Source of the DNA: Sphingobium chungbukense
GTDB taxonomy: Bacteria > Pseudomonadota > Alphaproteobacteria > Sphingomonadales > Sphingomonadaceae
Reading direction: 5' to 3'
NCBI RefSeq assembly: GCF_001005725.1
Contig: NZ_LBIC01000005.1
Span: 298,001 to 362,000, forward strand
DNA length: 64,000 bases
The position numbers and the translations under genes are program-made. Positions within the stretch are counted from its first letter, which is position 1; each line of letters opens with the position of its first letter. The notes beneath the pieces were generated by a model. That model saw only the letters and a list, made by a program, of their open reading frames with translations, was not told the origin of the DNA and did no database searches. Of this stretch, positions 8,884 to 17,873 are shown piece by piece.

Positions 8884-8918
8884 CCAAGTCGTGATGCGTC
8901 AGCATCTCAGCGACTTGG
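8884..8918 (+). promoter_or_regulatory. Nested stem-loop in the leader of the amidohydrolase gene
   Basis: Outer arms CCAAGTCG / CGACTTGG enclose inner arms GATGC / GCATC with a gtca loop. It ends 66 bp before the amidohydrolase start. Possible roles are transcript processing, an attenuator or an operator. The sequence after the right arm (CTTGGTATAAGC) nearly repeats that after the preceding hairpin (CTTGGTAAAGC). Confidence 0.4.
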
Positions 8919-8983
8919 TATAAGCTTCGCCGTGAGACCGCGCGAAGCACCGGTTACGGCACGAGGCGAGAAGGGAACGGCAT

Positions 8984-10249
8984 ATGGCGACGGGCGAACG
9001 CACGCTTTTCCACGGTGGCAAGCTTTGGGACGGACGTGCTGAATCGGCGATCGATGCCGATCTTCTGGTGGAGGACGGCGTCATCCGCCAGATCGCGCCC
9101 GGTGGCCTGGACGCGGCCGGGGAAGCGCTGAAAATCGATGCCGGCGGGTGTACCATCATCCCCGGCATGGTGGAGGCGCACGGCCATCTCAGCTTTCCCA
9201 TCGTCACCTACGCCTATCATATAGAGGACACGCCTCCCGAGGAGACGGTCCTTATCACGATGCACAATGCGAAGCGGCTGATCGATGCCGGCTTCACGGG
9301 CGTCATAGGAGCCGGATCGCCCAGGATACGGTCCGAAATCGTGATAAGGAACGAGATCGATGCTGGGTTGATTCCCGGGCCTCGCCTCATGGCCTCCACG
9401 CCCACCCTGACCGCGACGGGCGGTCTCAACGATACCGGGCAATTGCATCAGCAACGGCTCGCCGCCGCGCTGGTGTGCGATGGGCCGGACGAAATCCGCA
9501 AGGCGATCCGCCTCTGTTATCGTGAGGGCGTGGATGTCGTGAAGCTCAACATCTCGGGCGACGATTTCTTCCCGCGCCCGGGCGGCCGGGTAACGACCAT
9601 GGCGGAGGATGAGGTGGCGATGGCCTGCGCCACGGCGAACGAGCTGGGGCTTCTTGTCGCTGCTCATGCGCGGTCGGCGGAATCCGTGAAGCGGGCGGTG
9701 CGCTGCGGCGTTACCATCATCCACCATGCCGACTTCTGCGACGAGGAAGCGCTGGACATGCTGGAAGCGGCGAAGGACCGCATATTCGTGACGCCCAGCA
9801 TCGGCTATTATCATGGGCTGGTCCACTATAGCGGCATGCCGGACGACATGCTGGCCGGAATGAAGGTGCGCGAGGGGATGGATGCCAATATCGCCACCCA
9901 CAAGGCGCTGCGCAAACGCGGCGTGCGCATGCTGATCGGCGGCGATTATGGCCTGCCCTTCATGCCCAACGGGCTCAATGCCCAGGATGTCGCGCATCTG
10001 GTCAACTATATCGGCCTGACGCCGGTGGAAGCGTTGCGCGCGGCGACATGGCATGGCGGCCTCGCCATGGGAAAGGGGGCAGGGCTTTTGGTGGAAGGCG
10101 CTCCGGCCGACCTGCTGCTGTGCGACGGCGATCCGATGCAGGATGGCTCGGTCGTGGCCGATGCGGCGAAGCTGCGCGTCATCATGAAGGGCGGTAGCCT
10201 GCACAAGGTGCCGGAGCCGGTCCGCGCGCGGTCTGTGGGCGCGGCCTGA
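8984..10249 (+). CDS. Imidazolonepropionase-like amidohydrolase
   Basis: 421 aa. Metal site H66-x-H68 lies in V-E-A-H-G-H-L-S. A lysine in V-V-K-L-N, histidines in A-A-H-A-R-S and I-I-H-H-A-D-F, and an Asp in I-G-G-D-Y-G complete the binuclear amidohydrolase set. It should hydrolyse a ring amide, ester or lactone; the substrate is unknown. The start is the ATG at 8984, after a gagaaggg sequence. The VOC gene follows after 9 bp and is probably co-transcribed. Confidence 0.85.
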   Translation: MATGERTLFHGGKLWDGRAESAIDADLLVEDGVIRQIAPGGLDAAGEALKIDAGGCTIIPGMVEAHGHLSFPIVTYAYHIEDTPPEETVLITMHNAKRLIDAGFTGVIGAGSPRIRSEIVIRNEIDAGLIPGPRLMASTPTLTATGGLNDTGQLHQQRLAAALVCDGPDEIRKAIRLCYREGVDVVKLNISGDDFFPRPGGRVTTMAEDEVAMACATANELGLLVAAHARSAESVKRAVRCGVTIIHHADFCDEEALDMLEAAKDRIFVTPSIGYYHGLVHYSGMPDDMLAGMKVREGMDANIATHKALRKRGVRMLIGGDYGLPFMPNGLNAQDVAHLVNYIGLTPVEALRAATWHGGLAMGKGAGLLVEGAPADLLLCDGDPMQDGSVVADAAKLRVIMKGGSLHKVPEPVRARSVGAA

Positions 10250-10258
10250 AATCGAGAC

Positions 10259-10741
10259 ATGAACATGCCGCCCTTCACCCTTTTCCAGATGGCCTATGTG
10301 ACCGATGATATCGACGCGGCTATGCGGCAGGCGATGGCGACCTTTGGCATCGCGTCCTTTCAGGTCAATCGCGACATGGCGATCCAGACGGGGCAGGGGG
10401 TCGCGACGGCTCATTTCGCGCTCTGCTTTCTGGGCGATCTGCAAATAGAGATCATCCAGCCGACCGGCGGCGCGGATTCTGTCTACCGGCAGGGGATTGG
10501 GGGAAGCAGTGGCAGCCTGAGCTTCCATCATGCCGGAATGCTCATCACGGACGAGGCGCAATGGCATGCCACCGTGGCCGCGGTCGAACGGTCGGGTTCG
10601 CCTGTCCCCGTGCGTGGCGTTTTCGGGGACCTGATGCATTATCTGTATGTCGATCAACGGGAGCAGATCGGCCATTATCTGGAATATATGTGGCGGACGG
10701 CGGCGGGTGCGGCGATCTTCGACGCGGTCCCGCGCGCCTGA
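10259..10741 (+). CDS. VOC (glyoxalase-like) family protein
   Basis: 160 aa, starting M-N-M-P-P-F-T-L-F-Q-M-A-Y-V-T-D-D-I-D-A-A. This is the first beta-alpha-beta unit of a glyoxalase_4-type fold. The metal-site region includes L-S-F-H-H-A-G and the C-terminal E-Y-M-W. Such proteins are epimerases, lyases or dioxygenases on acyl-CoA or ring intermediates. A second VOC protein at 58924-59385 has the same F-x-x-F-Q/Y-M start and the same Y-I/L-Y-x-D C-terminal part, so the two are paralogues. Confidence 0.82.
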   Translation: MNMPPFTLFQMAYVTDDIDAAMRQAMATFGIASFQVNRDMAIQTGQGVATAHFALCFLGDLQIEIIQPTGGADSVYRQGIGGSSGSLSFHHAGMLITDEAQWHATVAAVERSGSPVPVRGVFGDLMHYLYVDQREQIGHYLEYMWRTAAGAAIFDAVPRA

Positions 10742-10796
10742 TGTCATCCATGCCTCGCCGCACAGCGAGCTTGGCGATGATAGCGGGCAGTCGGGA

Positions 10797-12983
10797 TCAG
10801 GAGATGGCGTTCGCCGGCAGGATCTGCACCGCTATGTTGCCCATGCGGGGCAGGCCGGTCACGGGGTCATAGCCATCCTCCACCGAAATCAGGCGTCCAG
10901 TGTTCGCGCCCAGATGGAGCGGGTCGTCCGATCCGGGATTGGCGCCGAAGCCATGGGCCATGGAGATGGTGCCCCGTCGCAAAGCGGACTCCGCCGCGAC
11001 GATGGCCTGGATTTCGCCGTGCAGGGAACGGATCGTCACGCAATCGCCCTCTGCAATGGCCAGGCTCGCAAGATCGTCGGGATGCATATGGGCCGGGTTC
11101 ACGCCGTTCCCGGCCAGCCTGCCGATCCGCCGGCCGAAGCTGTTGAGGATGGTGTTGGTGCGTCGGGGCAGCAGCCGGAAAGGGTAATCCGCCTCGATGG
11201 CGCGATTATCCTCGGCCCATAGCTGCGCCAGTTCCTCCAGCATCGGCGGGGCGGCGAGTTCGAGGCGGTCGTCATTTCCCGCGGCGCGGGGCAGCACGCG
11301 TTGGTCGCTTTCGAAGACATGGCCGTCGGGATATTGCTTCACTCGATCCAGCGGAATGCGCGAGCCCTTGCATGACAGTTCGATCAATTCGTCGGTCGTC
11401 GGTTTCCGCCCGGCGGGATCGAGCGTGAAGGTCATTGACGGAGCCTCCGCCTGCGGACCGTTGCCATAGCGGATGGTGGCGTCGATCCGCGATCCCATGC
11501 GCTGCGCCAGTCCCCAGAAGAATTCCCAATCCTCCATCACGTCGCTGCCGGTGGGCGGTTCCACCAGTGCCGGCGTGTAGGCGGCATAGGGGCTGGGGAA
11601 GCCGCGGGTCGTGCCGTAATATTTGACGCTTTCGGGCATATAGGTCGTCATCGGCGTTTCCAGCGTCAGCCGGGGCGCGATAACATAATCGGAAAGCTCG
11701 GCCGTGGCGGTCATCTCCGTATCCATGGTAACGAGCAGATCGAGCGTTTTCAGTGCGGCAAAGGCGCGCTTCTGGTCCGGCCAAGCCATCATCGGATTGC
11801 CCCCAGCCACGATCAGCGCCTTCACTTGTCCAGCGCCGGGCAGCAATATCTCGTCAGCCAGCGCGGCCGCTGACAGGCCGCTGGCGCAGCCGCCCAGCCC
11901 CCGGACGCGCAGGCGCGGTTCGAAGCCCCATGCCTGGAAGGGCGGCCAAGGCTGGGCGCGCGCCTCATAGCCGGGCAGCAGCACGTTGGGTTTGGCGAGC
12001 AGTTCGCCCGCCCGCGCCCAATGGCCGCAAATGCTGGCGAGGCAGAGGGCCAGATATTCGGTCAGCGTCGAATGGGTGGCGAAGCTGGGACCGGTGCCGC
12101 AACTCACTCCCGCATTGCCCGCGCCGGCGAAGATGCGCGCCGCCGCCAGCAGGTCGTCTTCCGCAATATCCGCCCGTCGGGCGACATATTCGGTCGTGAA
12201 AGGTTCCACCGCATCTCTCAGCGCCGCCACGCCCTGCGTATTCGCTGCAACGAAGTCGCTGTCATCGAGCCCTTCGGACAAGATGATGCGGATCATCCCG
12301 GCCAGGATGGCGGCATCCTCGCCCGGCCGTGCCTGCATATGGATATGGGCGCGCTTCGCCGTCTCCGTGACGCGGGGATCGATGACGATCAGCTTCGCCC
12401 GCGCTTTTTCCATGTCCTTGAGCACGCGGCCGGGATTTTGCCCCGGAAAGCCGGGGGATTTGCTGATCACCGGATTGATGCCGACCAGCAGCCAGGCGTC
12501 CGCCGTGTCGAAATGCGGCTGGCCCGCCTGCCACATGCCATGATGGGCCAGCGCGATCAGGATGCCGGGCTTGTCGATCGATCCTGCGGTGAAGAACATC
12601 GATGATCCGATGCCGTTCAGCCAGCCTGCCGCGATGGCGGTGGAGGCGACGAAAGGAACCAGCCCCATGCCGACATATAAGGCGACCGAGCGGGGCCCAT
12701 GTTCCGCGATGATCGCCTTCAGCCTGTCGGCAACCTCATCCATGGCGCGTTCGGACGGGATCGTGCCGAAGCCGTCCGGTCCACGTTTCAGGCTGTGGAG
12801 CAGCCGTTGTTCGCCATAATGCTGTTCGGGCAGGGCGCGGCCCTTTGGGCAGCTATAGCCGCCATAGAGCGGCGCGCGCGGATTGCCGGTGACCTTGGTC
12901 GCACGGCCGTTTTCGACCGTCACCTGTATCGGGCAATAGGCCGTGCACAGGCGGCAGATGCTGGGATGGACCTGGGCGTTCAT
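10797..12983 (-). CDS. Molybdopterin (bis-MGD) oxidoreductase, 4Fe-4S containing
   Basis: 728 aa. The N-terminal cluster motif C10-x2-C13-x3-C17-x27-C45 is followed by G-Y-S-C-P-K-G-R-A. The central region has the G-x-N-P dinucleotide-binding segments, and the C-terminal domain contains a molydopterin-dinucleotide-binding part (H-P-D-D, G-D-x-V-x-I-R-S). It belongs to the DMSO reductase superfamily and could be a hydroxylase, dehydrogenase or hydratase. No Tat signal and no partner electron-transfer subunit gene are seen nearby, so it is probably cytoplasmic. It is the last gene of an OYE, TauD, Mo-enzyme operon, 8 bp after TauD. Confidence 0.88.
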   Translation of the reverse strand: MNAQVHPSICRLCTAYCPIQVTVENGRATKVTGNPRAPLYGGYSCPKGRALPEQHYGEQRLLHSLKRGPDGFGTIPSERAMDEVADRLKAIIAEHGPRSVALYVGMGLVPFVASTAIAAGWLNGIGSSMFFTAGSIDKPGILIALAHHGMWQAGQPHFDTADAWLLVGINPVISKSPGFPGQNPGRVLKDMEKARAKLIVIDPRVTETAKRAHIHMQARPGEDAAILAGMIRIILSEGLDDSDFVAANTQGVAALRDAVEPFTTEYVARRADIAEDDLLAAARIFAGAGNAGVSCGTGPSFATHSTLTEYLALCLASICGHWARAGELLAKPNVLLPGYEARAQPWPPFQAWGFEPRLRVRGLGGCASGLSAAALADEILLPGAGQVKALIVAGGNPMMAWPDQKRAFAALKTLDLLVTMDTEMTATAELSDYVIAPRLTLETPMTTYMPESVKYYGTTRGFPSPYAAYTPALVEPPTGSDVMEDWEFFWGLAQRMGSRIDATIRYGNGPQAEAPSMTFTLDPAGRKPTTDELIELSCKGSRIPLDRVKQYPDGHVFESDQRVLPRAAGNDDRLELAAPPMLEELAQLWAEDNRAIEADYPFRLLPRRTNTILNSFGRRIGRLAGNGVNPAHMHPDDLASLAIAEGDCVTIRSLHGEIQAIVAAESALRRGTISMAHGFGANPGSDDPLHLGANTGRLISVEDGYDPVTGLPRMGNIAVQILPANAIS

Positions 12984-12991
12984 GCGCCTTT

Positions 12992-13963
12992 TCAGTCCAC
13001 CAGCCGCTTGACCTGCCGGTCCCGGTCGAGAGCCGGGTCGAGATAGCGGCCGACTTTGTAGTCACCCGCGATCGTCGTGCGGCGGGCGGTGCGCTTGCAA
13101 TCGAGCGGCACGCCATTGGCGGAATGCACGATCCGCCAATTGTCCCAGACGACCATGTCGTTTTCCCGCCATTGGTGGAAATAGGCATGGGCAGGATCGC
13201 CCAGATGCGCCGCCAGTTCGGTCAGCAGCGCGTCGCTTTCCGCTTTGTCCATATCCAGCACGTAGCGAGCATGCATGGGCGAGAGTTTCAGCACATTGCG
13301 GCCCGTTTCCCGTTGCGTGATCACCAGCGGATGGACGACCGGCGGGAAATTATAGTGCGACCCCGGCTTGACCGTCGCGCCAAAGTCGAGGCGCTCAATA
13401 TCCTTGGGGAAGCCGAACTGGCCGGAGCAGAAATCGGGGTTGAATTCATAGACGACCTCCAGCCCCTCGATCCGCGCCTTCATGTCCGGCGATAGGCGGT
13501 CATAGGCCTGGATCGCGTCGATGAAGCCGGTTTCCCCCATGGCGCGGGCCGGTTCCGTCATGCGCAGCACGGCGCCGCGCACGATGGTGGGCATGAAGCT
13601 TTGATCCCAATGCCAGCCCAGCCAGCCTGCGCGGTCGATGCCGTCCACGCGATAAAAGGGGTTGGGACGGCCCGAGGGGTCCTGCGGATCATAGGCCAGC
13701 GTCATCATGAACTGATTGACGGGGTCGTTGAGATCGGCGGTGGCGGCGGGCTCCATTTCCCCGAAGATGGTGCTGAGCCGCATCTGCGCCAGGTCGTCGT
13801 TGCGCAGGTCGCGAAAGAGCAGGATGCCGGCGTCGATCCAGGCATCGTGGATCGACTTCCGCGTGGCGTCGTCGATGTCGCGGGTCAGGTCCGCGCCGAC
13901 GATTTCCAGTCCGAAGGGCGCGTCGAGCGGGCGGCGTTCGATGATGGGGGCTTGGTTCAGCAT
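12992..13963 (-). CDS. TauD/TfdA family 2-oxoglutarate dioxygenase
   Basis: 323 aa. Iron ligands are visible as H118-x-D120 (W-H-W-D) and distal H280 (W-R-I-V-H), with a 2-oxoglutarate-binding Arg near 295 (R-R-T-T-I-A-G-D-Y). It hydroxylates a substrate with loss of CO2 and succinate from 2-oxoglutarate. The substrate is unlikely to be taurine given the unrelated neighbours. The start codon overlaps the end of the OYE gene by 7 bp, which suggests translational coupling. Confidence 0.9.
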   Translation of the reverse strand: MLNQAPIIERRPLDAPFGLEIVGADLTRDIDDATRKSIHDAWIDAGILLFRDLRNDDLAQMRLSTIFGEMEPAATADLNDPVNQFMMTLAYDPQDPSGRPNPFYRVDGIDRAGWLGWHWDQSFMPTIVRGAVLRMTEPARAMGETGFIDAIQAYDRLSPDMKARIEGLEVVYEFNPDFCSGQFGFPKDIERLDFGATVKPGSHYNFPPVVHPLVITQRETGRNVLKLSPMHARYVLDMDKAESDALLTELAAHLGDPAHAYFHQWRENDMVVWDNWRIVHSANGVPLDCKRTARRTTIAGDYKVGRYLDPALDRDRQVKRLVD

Positions 13964-15945
13964 GCGATCGGCTCCGGTTGCAGGATGAGGCGGCGCAGAT
14001 CCTGCACCGCGCGATAGGCGTCGCGCACCGCTTCGCCGATCCGCGCGACCTGCGCGGCGTCACCGATGCGGATCATGGGGATGTCGAGACCGGCGAGCGC
14101 GTCCGGCAATTCATTGTCGGGAACCAGGCCATGGGCCAGCAGCAGGGCCGCGGCCGGTTGCTCCATCAGCGTTCCATCGCGGGAAAGCGCAACATGCTCG
14201 CCATCGACGGCGTGCAGCTTCGCGTGATCGAGGATGCGGATGGCGGGATTGGCGTGGAGCCGCTGCAACAGCGCGATACGATAGAGCACCTCGGCATTGC
14301 GGGCGAGGAATTTGGCGTCGGACCGGGTGACGAGCAGCACATGATGTCCGTTCTGGGCCAAAAACTCTGCCGTCTCCGTTCCGGTTTCGCCCCCGCCATA
14401 GATGACGATGGGCCGTTCGGGGGTGGAGGGCGGAACATCCGTTTCTCCCATCAGCACCTCATAGGCAGGCGCGGTCGGCAGATTGCCCCATTCGGCAAGG
14501 TCCAGCGGCGCCAGGCGCGATCCATTGGCGAGGATGACGACATCGGGCCGGTCGGCTTCGATGGCGTGGCGCGTCGCCTGTGTGCCGGTGCGGACCGCCA
14601 CCTTGCTGCGCTCGATCCGGCCCAGCAGGAATTTATGATACCAGAACAGCTTGTCTTTTCCCGGAGGCACCGCCGAGGTGATGAGATTGCCGCCCAGACG
14701 CTCCCGCTTCTCATAGAGGGTGACGGCAAAGCCCACCTGGTCGAGCAGCAGCGCCGCAGCCATGCCCCCCGGTCCCGCGCCGACCACGACGGCCTTGCGG
14801 CCATCGGCGAAGCGGTCCAGTTCCGCTTCCGTCTCCTTGCCGCATCGGGGGTTTTCCGCGCAGGCGACCGACCGGCTCTGCGCCAGTTCGCGGATGCACC
14901 AGTTGCAGGAGGTGCAGGGGCGGATGTCGTCGGCCATGCCGCGCTGCGCCTTGATCGGCCACATCGGGTCGGCCAGCAGCGCCCGGCCCAGCGACACGAT
15001 GTCGGTGTCGCCGTCGATCACCGCCTGTTCGCATTTGTCGGGCCAGCGCATCACGCCCGCGGTGATGACGGGTTTGCCGGTCGCTGCCCGGATGCGGCGG
15101 GCATAGGGGAGGCGATCGCCCTCCTCCACGGACATCGGCTCCAAGATGAGGTGCGCGCTTTCCAGAAAGCCCCAACTGATGTCGATCGCGTCCACGCCCG
15201 CCTGACACAGTCGAGGCGCGATCGTCTCGCTATCCTCTATGGTGATGCCGCCCTCGACCCCGTCGACCACGGACATGCGGTACAGGAGCGGCTTGTCCCC
15301 TATCTGGGCTTTGACAGCCTTGATGACTTCGGTGGGGAAGCGCAGCCGCCGTTCGAAATCGCCGCCCCATTCATCGGTGCGATGGTTCATCAGCGGGGAC
15401 AGGAACTGCTGGATCAGATAGCCGTGCGCGCCGTGCAGCATCACTCCGTCATAGCCCGCCAGCATGGCGAGCCGCGCCGTGTTGGCGTAGCGGGCGATGA
15501 TATGGCGTATCTCCGCATCCTCCAGCGGGCGGGGCATGGCGTTCATGTAGATGCTGTTCAGCGGGATCGGGCTGGAGGAGACCGGCTGGCGGCCGATCAC
15601 GCTTTCCTTGGTCTGTCGGCCGGCGTGGGAAATCTGGATGACCGCCTTCGCTCCGGCGGCGTGGATGGCGGCGACCAGCCGCGCATGTCCGGCCTTGAAC
15701 CGGTCATTGTCCAGGCGCAGTTGCGGGACATTGGAACTGAAGCCGGTTTCCGCGTCGACGCAGGTGAATTCCGTGATGATCAGGCCCGCGCCGCCGCGCG
15801 CGCGTTCGCGATAATAGGCGATGATCGCATCGTTCACGCCGCCGTCGGGTTCGCCCAGATGGGTCTCCATCGGCGCCATGGCGACACGGTTCTTGAGCGT
15901 CAGATTGCCGATTCGGAACGGCTCGAACAGGCGCGGATAGGCCAT
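13957..15945 (-). CDS. Old-yellow-enzyme / 2,4-dienoyl-CoA reductase-type flavoprotein
   Basis: 662 aa with three parts. An FMN TIM barrel covers about 1-340, with the catalytic H-G-A-H-G-Y-L-I-Q-Q at 171-180. A 4Fe-4S site follows at C344-x2-C347-x2-C350-x11-C362. The C-terminal half binds FAD and NAD(P), with G-A-G-P-G-G at 389-394 and a second Rossmann motif G-G-G-E-T-G. This is the trimethylamine dehydrogenase / dienoyl-CoA reductase layout. It should reduce an activated double bond or demethylate or dehydrogenate a substrate. It is first gene of the minus operon facing the LysR gene at 16050. Confidence 0.9.
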   Translation of the reverse strand: MAYPRLFEPFRIGNLTLKNRVAMAPMETHLGEPDGGVNDAIIAYYRERARGGAGLIITEFTCVDAETGFSSNVPQLRLDNDRFKAGHARLVAAIHAAGAKAVIQISHAGRQTKESVIGRQPVSSSPIPLNSIYMNAMPRPLEDAEIRHIIARYANTARLAMLAGYDGVMLHGAHGYLIQQFLSPLMNHRTDEWGGDFERRLRFPTEVIKAVKAQIGDKPLLYRMSVVDGVEGGITIEDSETIAPRLCQAGVDAIDISWGFLESAHLILEPMSVEEGDRLPYARRIRAATGKPVITAGVMRWPDKCEQAVIDGDTDIVSLGRALLADPMWPIKAQRGMADDIRPCTSCNWCIRELAQSRSVACAENPRCGKETEAELDRFADGRKAVVVGAGPGGMAAALLLDQVGFAVTLYEKRERLGGNLITSAVPPGKDKLFWYHKFLLGRIERSKVAVRTGTQATRHAIEADRPDVVILANGSRLAPLDLAEWGNLPTAPAYEVLMGETDVPPSTPERPIVIYGGGETGTETAEFLAQNGHHVLLVTRSDAKFLARNAEVLYRIALLQRLHANPAIRILDHAKLHAVDGEHVALSRDGTLMEQPAAALLLAHGLVPDNELPDALAGLDIPMIRIGDAAQVARIGEAVRDAYRAVQDLRRLILQPEPIAC

Positions 15946-16049
15946 GCATCCTCTCAGCTTGTTTTTGGAACTTGCGCCTTTCTAGCATTGCGCTTTGGCC
16001 GGATAATCATCACAATTTGATATGCATTATACGGTGATATGAGATAGTA

Positions 16050-16949
16050 ATGGATCGGCTGACGGGCTTTGAAGTTTTCGTGGCGATCGTGGATTCGGGC
16101 AGCTTCAACCGCGCCGCCGAGCGGCTGGCACTTTCGCCCACCATGGTTTCGACCCATCTGGCCAGGTTGGAAGATCGGCTGGGGACGCGGTTGATCCACC
16201 GGACGACCCGGCGCTTCGCCCTGACGCCCCAGGGGCATGTGTTTCTGGAAGAAGCGCGGGCCATATTGGAAGCGGTGGAGCAGGCCGAGGGCCGGATGCG
16301 CATGAGCGACATGGGGCCTTCCGGCCGCGTCGCACTGGACGCGCCGGGCGCCATTGGATTGCGTTTCGTCGTGCCGGCGCTGCCGCAACTGCGGGCTGTG
16401 CATCCCCGTATCATGCTGGACCTCAGCGTCGGGGACCGGAGCATGATGTTCCGGCCTGAGGGGTTCGACATGCTGATTCGCGTGGGCGTCCCGGCGGAAG
16501 GGAGGGGGGACGTCATCAATCTGGGCCGGACCCGGTTCGTGCAGGTCGCGTCGCCCGATTATCTGGCCCGGCGGGGCGAGCCGGCTACGCCTGACGATCT
16601 GCACGATCATGACTGCGTGCTTTATGCGACGGTCGACCGGCCGGTCGGCCAATGGCGCTTCGTACGGGGGAAGGAGCGGCGATCATTGCGTCCCGCCAGT
16701 GTCGCTACCTTCAATCATGGTGATGCCATCGCGGCGGCCGCCGTCGCCGGAGTGGGCATCGCGCAGACGCTGGAGATGCTGGTCGCGCCCGAACTGGCGT
16801 CGGGTCGTTTGCAACCAGTGCTGGCGGAGTGGAACCGGGAGAGCGTGGATGTTCAGCTTTTCATTCCGCAGGACCGGACCAAGCGTCAGGCCGTCCGCGC
16901 CGTGGCGGATTTCCTGCAAAGCCGGGTCGATTGGGCGTGTCCTTCCTAA
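16050..16949 (+). CDS. LysR family transcriptional regulator
   Basis: 299 aa. The winged helix is at about 1-60 (S-G-S-F-N-R-A-A-E-R-L-A-L-S-P-T-M-V-S), followed by a periplasmic-binding-like effector domain. It is divergent from the OYE-TauD-Mo-enzyme operon across 104 bp, the arrangement of a LysR activator and its target. Its 3' end overlaps the next LysR gene, on the other strand, by 4 bp. The intergenic region has a TGATATG direct repeat near 16018 and 16034. Confidence 0.92.
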   Translation: MDRLTGFEVFVAIVDSGSFNRAAERLALSPTMVSTHLARLEDRLGTRLIHRTTRRFALTPQGHVFLEEARAILEAVEQAEGRMRMSDMGPSGRVALDAPGAIGLRFVVPALPQLRAVHPRIMLDLSVGDRSMMFRPEGFDMLIRVGVPAEGRGDVINLGRTRFVQVASPDYLARRGEPATPDDLHDHDCVLYATVDRPVGQWRFVRGKERRSLRPASVATFNHGDAIAAAAVAGVGIAQTLEMLVAPELASGRLQPVLAEWNRESVDVQLFIPQDRTKRQAVRAVADFLQSRVDWACPS

Positions 16950-17788
16950 GCGTGCCGCCGTCGCAGGGCCGCGACGATCAGGTCGATGAGCAGCAGCGCC
17001 TGGATCGATAAGGTGCGCCGGGCGAGCGAAGCGACCACCAGTTCCAACGGTTGCGCGACAGGCAGGCCGTGCACCAGCGCATATCGATCGTCCGCCAGGG
17101 CTTCGGCCGTGATCCAGATGGCGTCGCTGGCGAGCGTGACCGATCCTGCAATCTCGAAATTGTCGCAACTGATGGTGGGTTGATAGACGGGGCCGCCGCC
17201 AGTTCCCCCGATGATGGGAAAGGCGGTGATGTCCTCTTCGCTCACCGTTCGGCCGGCGAGGGGATGATCGCGGCGCACCAGCGCGCCGAGCCGGGTCTGG
17301 CCGAGGCGCCGGAAGCTGAGGTCGGGCTGGTCTTCGACCAAGACATGCGCCAGCACCGCGAAATCCAGCTCGCCCTCCCGCAGCCGTGTCAACAATTCGC
17401 CTGCATGGCCCAATGTCGTCCGCACCCGCAGCGCGGCATGATCCCGCGCCGCATGGGACAGCATGACTTCCAGCGCCAGCGCGGCGGCGAGCGGGCCGAA
17501 GCCGCAGCGCACTTCCCCCGCTCCCCGATCGGAGAGCAGGGCCATATTGCGTTCGAGCATCTCCATCTGCCGGAGCAGCGGCACCGCGTCGACCAACAGC
17601 GCTTCGCCGGCACGCGTGGGATATACGCCGTCGCGCCCGCGATCGAACAGGCGCAGGCCCAGTTCCGCCTCGGTTGCCTGGATGCTGCGCGTCAAAGCCG
17701 ATTGCGTCAGGCCAAGCCGGTCCGCGGCCAAGCCAAAGTGCCGTTCCTGCCCCAAGGTGACGATATGGCGAAGTTTACGGATGTCCAT
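16946..17788 (-). CDS. LysR family transcriptional regulator
   Basis: 280 aa. The helix-turn-helix (H-F-G-L-A-A-D-R-L-G-L-T-Q-S-A-L-T-R) spans about 17-36 and is followed by the effector-binding domain. It is divergent from the membrane hydroxylase gene at 17874 across 85 bp, which makes that gene its likely target. It is only weakly similar to the adjacent LysR, so the pair is not a recent duplication. Confidence 0.92.
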   Translation of the reverse strand: MDIRKLRHIVTLGQERHFGLAADRLGLTQSALTRSIQATEAELGLRLFDRGRDGVYPTRAGEALLVDAVPLLRQMEMLERNMALLSDRGAGEVRCGFGPLAAALALEVMLSHAARDHAALRVRTTLGHAGELLTRLREGELDFAVLAHVLVEDQPDLSFRRLGQTRLGALVRRDHPLAGRTVSEEDITAFPIIGGTGGGPVYQPTISCDNFEIAGSVTLASDAIWITAEALADDRYALVHGLPVAQPLELVVASLARRTLSIQALLLIDLIVAALRRRHA

Positions 17789-17873
17789 GCATCATACTCA
17801 TCGAAATCACACTATCAATGAATTGGATGCTTTTCCAGCGCCAGCCTAAAATGGCCGAAAGAGGAGAGGAACA

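Noticed and set aside
16946-17788. Second LysR gene considered as a duplicate of the first
   Set aside because: The two share only the family fold; residues outside the helix-turn-helix differ throughout, and they face different target genes.
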